This document shows, one piece after another, positions 61,044 to 64,000 of a DNA stretch of 64,000 nucleotides. The stretch is taken from positions 10,944,169 to 11,008,168 of the forward strand of contig CM022679.1 of the NCBI GenBank assembly GCA_012295275.1, in the 5' to 3' direction. Source of the DNA: Chrysomallon squamiferum (Eukaryota > Mollusca > Gastropoda > Neomphalida > Peltospiridae). Position 1 is the first letter of the stretch. Each line of letters starts with the position of its first letter. A program made the translations under genes and the position numbers. A model generated the notes under the pieces. That model saw only the letters and a list, made by a program, of their open reading frames with translations, was not told the DNA's origin and made no database searches.

Positions 61044-63558
61044 GGGGAGGAGAGGCAAGACTATTCGAATTATCCATACATCTGAAACACAAAATGTAAG
61101 TTTTCTGATATGGATCGCTGACCTGAATTTGTGGACACGTAAATGCAGACTGAAAAGTTTGAGGTCGTCAAAGAATAGGTCACTGAAACTTGGCAGCGCT
61201 ACAGTTTATGCCGATTGGTTTATAAACCATTCATAAAGGTTACTGACCTATATTTCAGCAAGTGCACGTGGCAACACAAACCATACAACTTAGCAAAATC
61301 TAATAACCAGCTAATCATTTATTTTAAATTATTCTGGAAAGCGCACCATATAATCAAATTGCAAACAGGCTTTTGACTTTCCTTGTTGTTAATAATTAAT
61401 GTGGAATTGCATTCCGACACGTGAGTATCTCACCTGTTGCTATTGGCATAATTGCTAAACGGATAAATTGCTAAATATGTAGTTTATTTTGAATGTATTG
61501 CATTTAATGGACAGTGCAGGTATAAGCTATCTGAAAGCAAAAATAACCAAAAGTCCAAAGAGAGATTATACAACCTAAGAAACTGCGATTTGGGTTTATG
61601 ATGGCTACGTAAGTACAGAAAAATGGCCGCACCTCCCACAGTGATTAGAGTGGGCTCCGTTCCTAGGTGTGCAAAACATTCTATTCTTAATACCCATAAA
61701 GGTGTGACTGCGTTCCCGACGTTGTGTGAGACTCAGACAACGATTTTTGTGTGTGTGTGGGGGGGGAGGGTTAAAACCAGGCAACACACAAGTCGTTTGG
61801 TCTCAGATATAAATTTTCAAGTGACAGGCAAATTAGGTGAAGCTATGCCAACAATGTTGATAACGTCCTGAATTAAACTCTGGAGTGAATTTTAATATTG
61901 TAGTCTGTGAAAAACCTCCTAGTTTCATACGGATGTCATCATTATGTATTTCCTTGTTTGAACCTCTTCCGGTGCTTATCTGCTGTTAGAATATGAGAGC
62001 GCTTCCATGACTGAGATATTCACAGCATTATCACATCGTTCATATTTTTGATATGAGAACATTGTAGTTTTATCTCAGTAGCCGTGCGGGGTTAAATGTA
62101 CTTAGGACGAGCTTCTTAAAACACGTTTATCGTAAGCAGTTTAACGCTACAAACATAAAACATAATCGTTTTATTGCAACAATCCGTTATTGTTAATTGT
62201 TTTAATTAATTCTGTATGTTGCAGTTTTTTGGGGACAATAGTAATCTATTCATTTTTGTTGTTGTTTCTTTTTTGTTTTTGTTTTTTTGTTGGGCTATTT
62301 TCGGGCTCTTTATGTTTTGTTTTTGTATTTATGCTTTTCTTATTTTTTTTATTTTTTATTATTATTATTTTGCCTTAGGACTGTAAAATTGTATATATTT
62401 AAGAGCTAATAAATTCTCTCATAAAAATATGTTGTCTTTGTATTAAAGCAGGTTAGATTATTATTAGTTTTTCTTGCTTCTCTTTGTTCATTTTGTTTCA
62501 CTATGAACCAAAACACGCAGATATAGATCGTTTTCGTTTTATTCATAAAAAAAAAAAAAAAAAATTGGAAAAAGGATATTTTGATTGGTATTGAGCAAAT
62601 ATACTGAAAAATTTATCACTGAAAATGCATAAAATAAAAAATGTAAAACTGCATACGTGTAAACTATGAATGTAACTGATCCACGGTACGGGATAATATA
62701 AAAAAAATAGAAATATGTAAAACTTTAAAACTGTACGATTATGCGCATAAATGTGTACGCCTTAATGTGCTTCATCATCGCCAGAGCCAGACATGTGTAT
62801 GCGAATTCAAGGAGGGCGTAATGTGGCATTTACCATCGTTCTCCATCCATTATATTTTTGTTTATAACTCAGTTTATCTTTAAAATTATAATCAAAGATA
62901 ATAATAATTTTCTCGATCCCTCCCAGACATGTATATGAGTACGTTGTGTTCGAAAGCGAAGTACAGGCAGGTAGGTAGGTGTCGTGTTTGCGTTTCATCA
63001 GTGTTTTGAGAATGTTGTATGCGGCGCCGAATTTCCAGACGACAATGGTAGCCAATGGGCATCATCAGATTTTGTAATCGGAAAATCAAAATACACGTAA
63101 CCTAATTTTATTCTGATCTATAACTGTTAATATAACAGAAGTCGGTACAGTTAAGAAGAATAAGTAAAAGCAACCAGGATATATATATATTTTTTTTATC
63201 TAGCCTTGATTTCTTCAGTGGAAGCAAATAGTCATATATAAAATATTCTTTACATTTTTCGCTTTCGTTTTAATTATACTGAATTTATAAAATGTTGTAT
63301 TTGACCAGTGATACATTAAAAATGTTTTACTAGGATATATGCAGTGTAAATACTTCTTAGCCTATTTTCAGATATAATAATAATAATTATCACAAATAAT
63401 AATAATGGTGACGATGATGATGATAACAAAGAAACATCTTTGTAAATAATGCGAGGATAATTTAGTTTTCACATTTTTAAATATATTATTTTGTCTGAAT
63501 ACGCAATCTTTTTTCTTCTTCCTTTATTCTTCTTCTTCTTCTTCGTTTTCTTTCCCAA
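59420..63558 (+). other. Presumed intron with microsatellites
   Basis: Poly-A at about 59,440-59,459, poly-T at about 59,640-59,673, (TCA)n at about 60,250-60,297 and (AG)30 at 60,799-60,858. The open frames at 61,623-61,871 (plus) and 62,807-63,055 (minus) have no recognisable homology and are not called as genes. Confidence 0.5.
60799..60858. repeat. (AG)30 microsatellite
   Basis: A pure AG tract following a short (TA)n run; a shorter (TC)n run lies 90 bases upstream (about 60,699-60,719). Confidence 0.97.
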
Positions 63559-63720
63559 AGCCATACTCAGACTTCCAGTCCTGCTCTTACCAGAAACTCC
63601 GCTATGTTTCGAAGGGACATTCGGGTCTGGCCAGGTTACTTGACTCAGAGTGTTGTATGATGAAGGACAAGACTCAAGAATCTGTTCAGACGTCTGGGCA
63701 GCTGTACCACAGGGACATTC
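63559..63720 (-). pseudogene. Relic of non-LTR retrotransposon reverse transcriptase, C-terminal end
   Basis: Read on the minus strand, an open run of about 54 codons begins ECPCGTAAQTSEQILESCPS, then YNTLSQVTWPD. The CxCG...Q(T)xEHxL..CP..xxLR...W pattern is the zinc-finger-like C-terminal tail of many LINE-type reverse transcriptases in invertebrates. Only this tail remains: there is no catalytic FADD box nearby and stops flank it. It is an inert fragment of a mobile element. Confidence 0.6.
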
Positions 63721-64000
63721 TTTTAATTCTGTACATTAATTAATGAGTTTTTATTTCAGTAGCTTATACTGAATGATGGATTGATGAAATTATATAGTTT
63801 ATTGGACGTTACTTTGTCTTTTAAAATAACATAGAGATTTGATGTTATTTTAGTTCGGGGTAGAGACGTGATTCGTCGCTGGATCAATCCTCTTTCGTTC
63901 TCTTTCTGGTATATCCAGTGTTCAGTACAACCAATACAGCAGCTCTGCTTTATGAAAGAGTTTGATAGAAGCTTTAATATTTACTGGAATGTGTATGCAA
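63721..64000. other. AT-rich end of window
   Basis: Nothing recognised. Confidence 0.5.

Noticed and set aside
61623-61871. 82-codon frame starting AAAATGGCCGC
   Set aside because: A good start context by eye, but it runs through a GT/G tract and shows no family features; no donor nearby.
62807-63055. 82-codon minus-strand frame
   Set aside because: No recognisable motif; flanked by AT-rich DNA.

Overview
The window is animal nuclear DNA. Genes are split by GT-AG introns, the introns are AT-rich and microsatellite-dense, and the coding exons encode metazoan protein families. The long introns, long (AG)n/(AC)n/(TTA)n tracts, a relic of a non-LTR reverse transcriptase and the protein sequences suggest a lophotrochozoan, most likely a mollusc. 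That is an inference; no species is named. No bacterial, CRISPR, tRNA or rRNA feature was found.

1-23.3 kb, plus strand: most of a tolloid/BMP1-type astacin metalloprotease. Seventeen consecutive exons join with perfect phase into 1040 residues: prodomain, furin-like site, astacin catalytic domain, CUB1, CUB2, EGF1, CUB3, EGF2, CUB4, CUB5, acidic tail. The signal-peptide exon(s) are not visible and probably lie upstream. The introns hold three degenerate minisatellites, one of them with inverted copies nearby, and a 586-bp non-autonomous DNA transposon with terminal inverted repeats and TA target duplications.

23.3-26.8 kb: AT-rich intergenic DNA. 26.8-39.2 kb, plus strand: a complete SLC39A11 (ZIP11) zinc transporter gene with nine coding exons and 333 residues. 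Its last intron is about 7 kb and contains a 128-bp repeat in three copies, a G-rich block and a perfect DR4-type nuclear-receptor element.

39.2-50.3 kb: no coding exon recognised. The plus strand is very T-rich, with long poly-T and TTTTATTTT tracts. It probably contains the 3' UTR of SLC39A11 and perhaps further transcribed DNA. 50.3-53.2 kb: a CpG-containing promoter-like island (ATGGCGG/YY1-type motif, consensus CRE) followed by two weak candidate exons and a poly(A) signal; this may be a small or non-coding transcript. 53.2-58.9 kb: AT-rich repeats with nothing recognised. 58.9-59.4 kb: a convincing promoter with CCAAT and GC boxes, followed by a candidate first exon ending in a consensus donor; its gene would continue to the right. 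63.56-63.72 kb, minus strand: a relic of a retrotransposon reverse transcriptase.

The two identified genes are not functionally linked. One product is a secreted processor of extracellular-matrix and BMP-antagonist substrates, the other an intracellular or plasma-membrane zinc carrier. I see no previously undescribed multigene system. The most unusual items are the highly basic, extended tolloid prodomain and the repeat structures in the introns.
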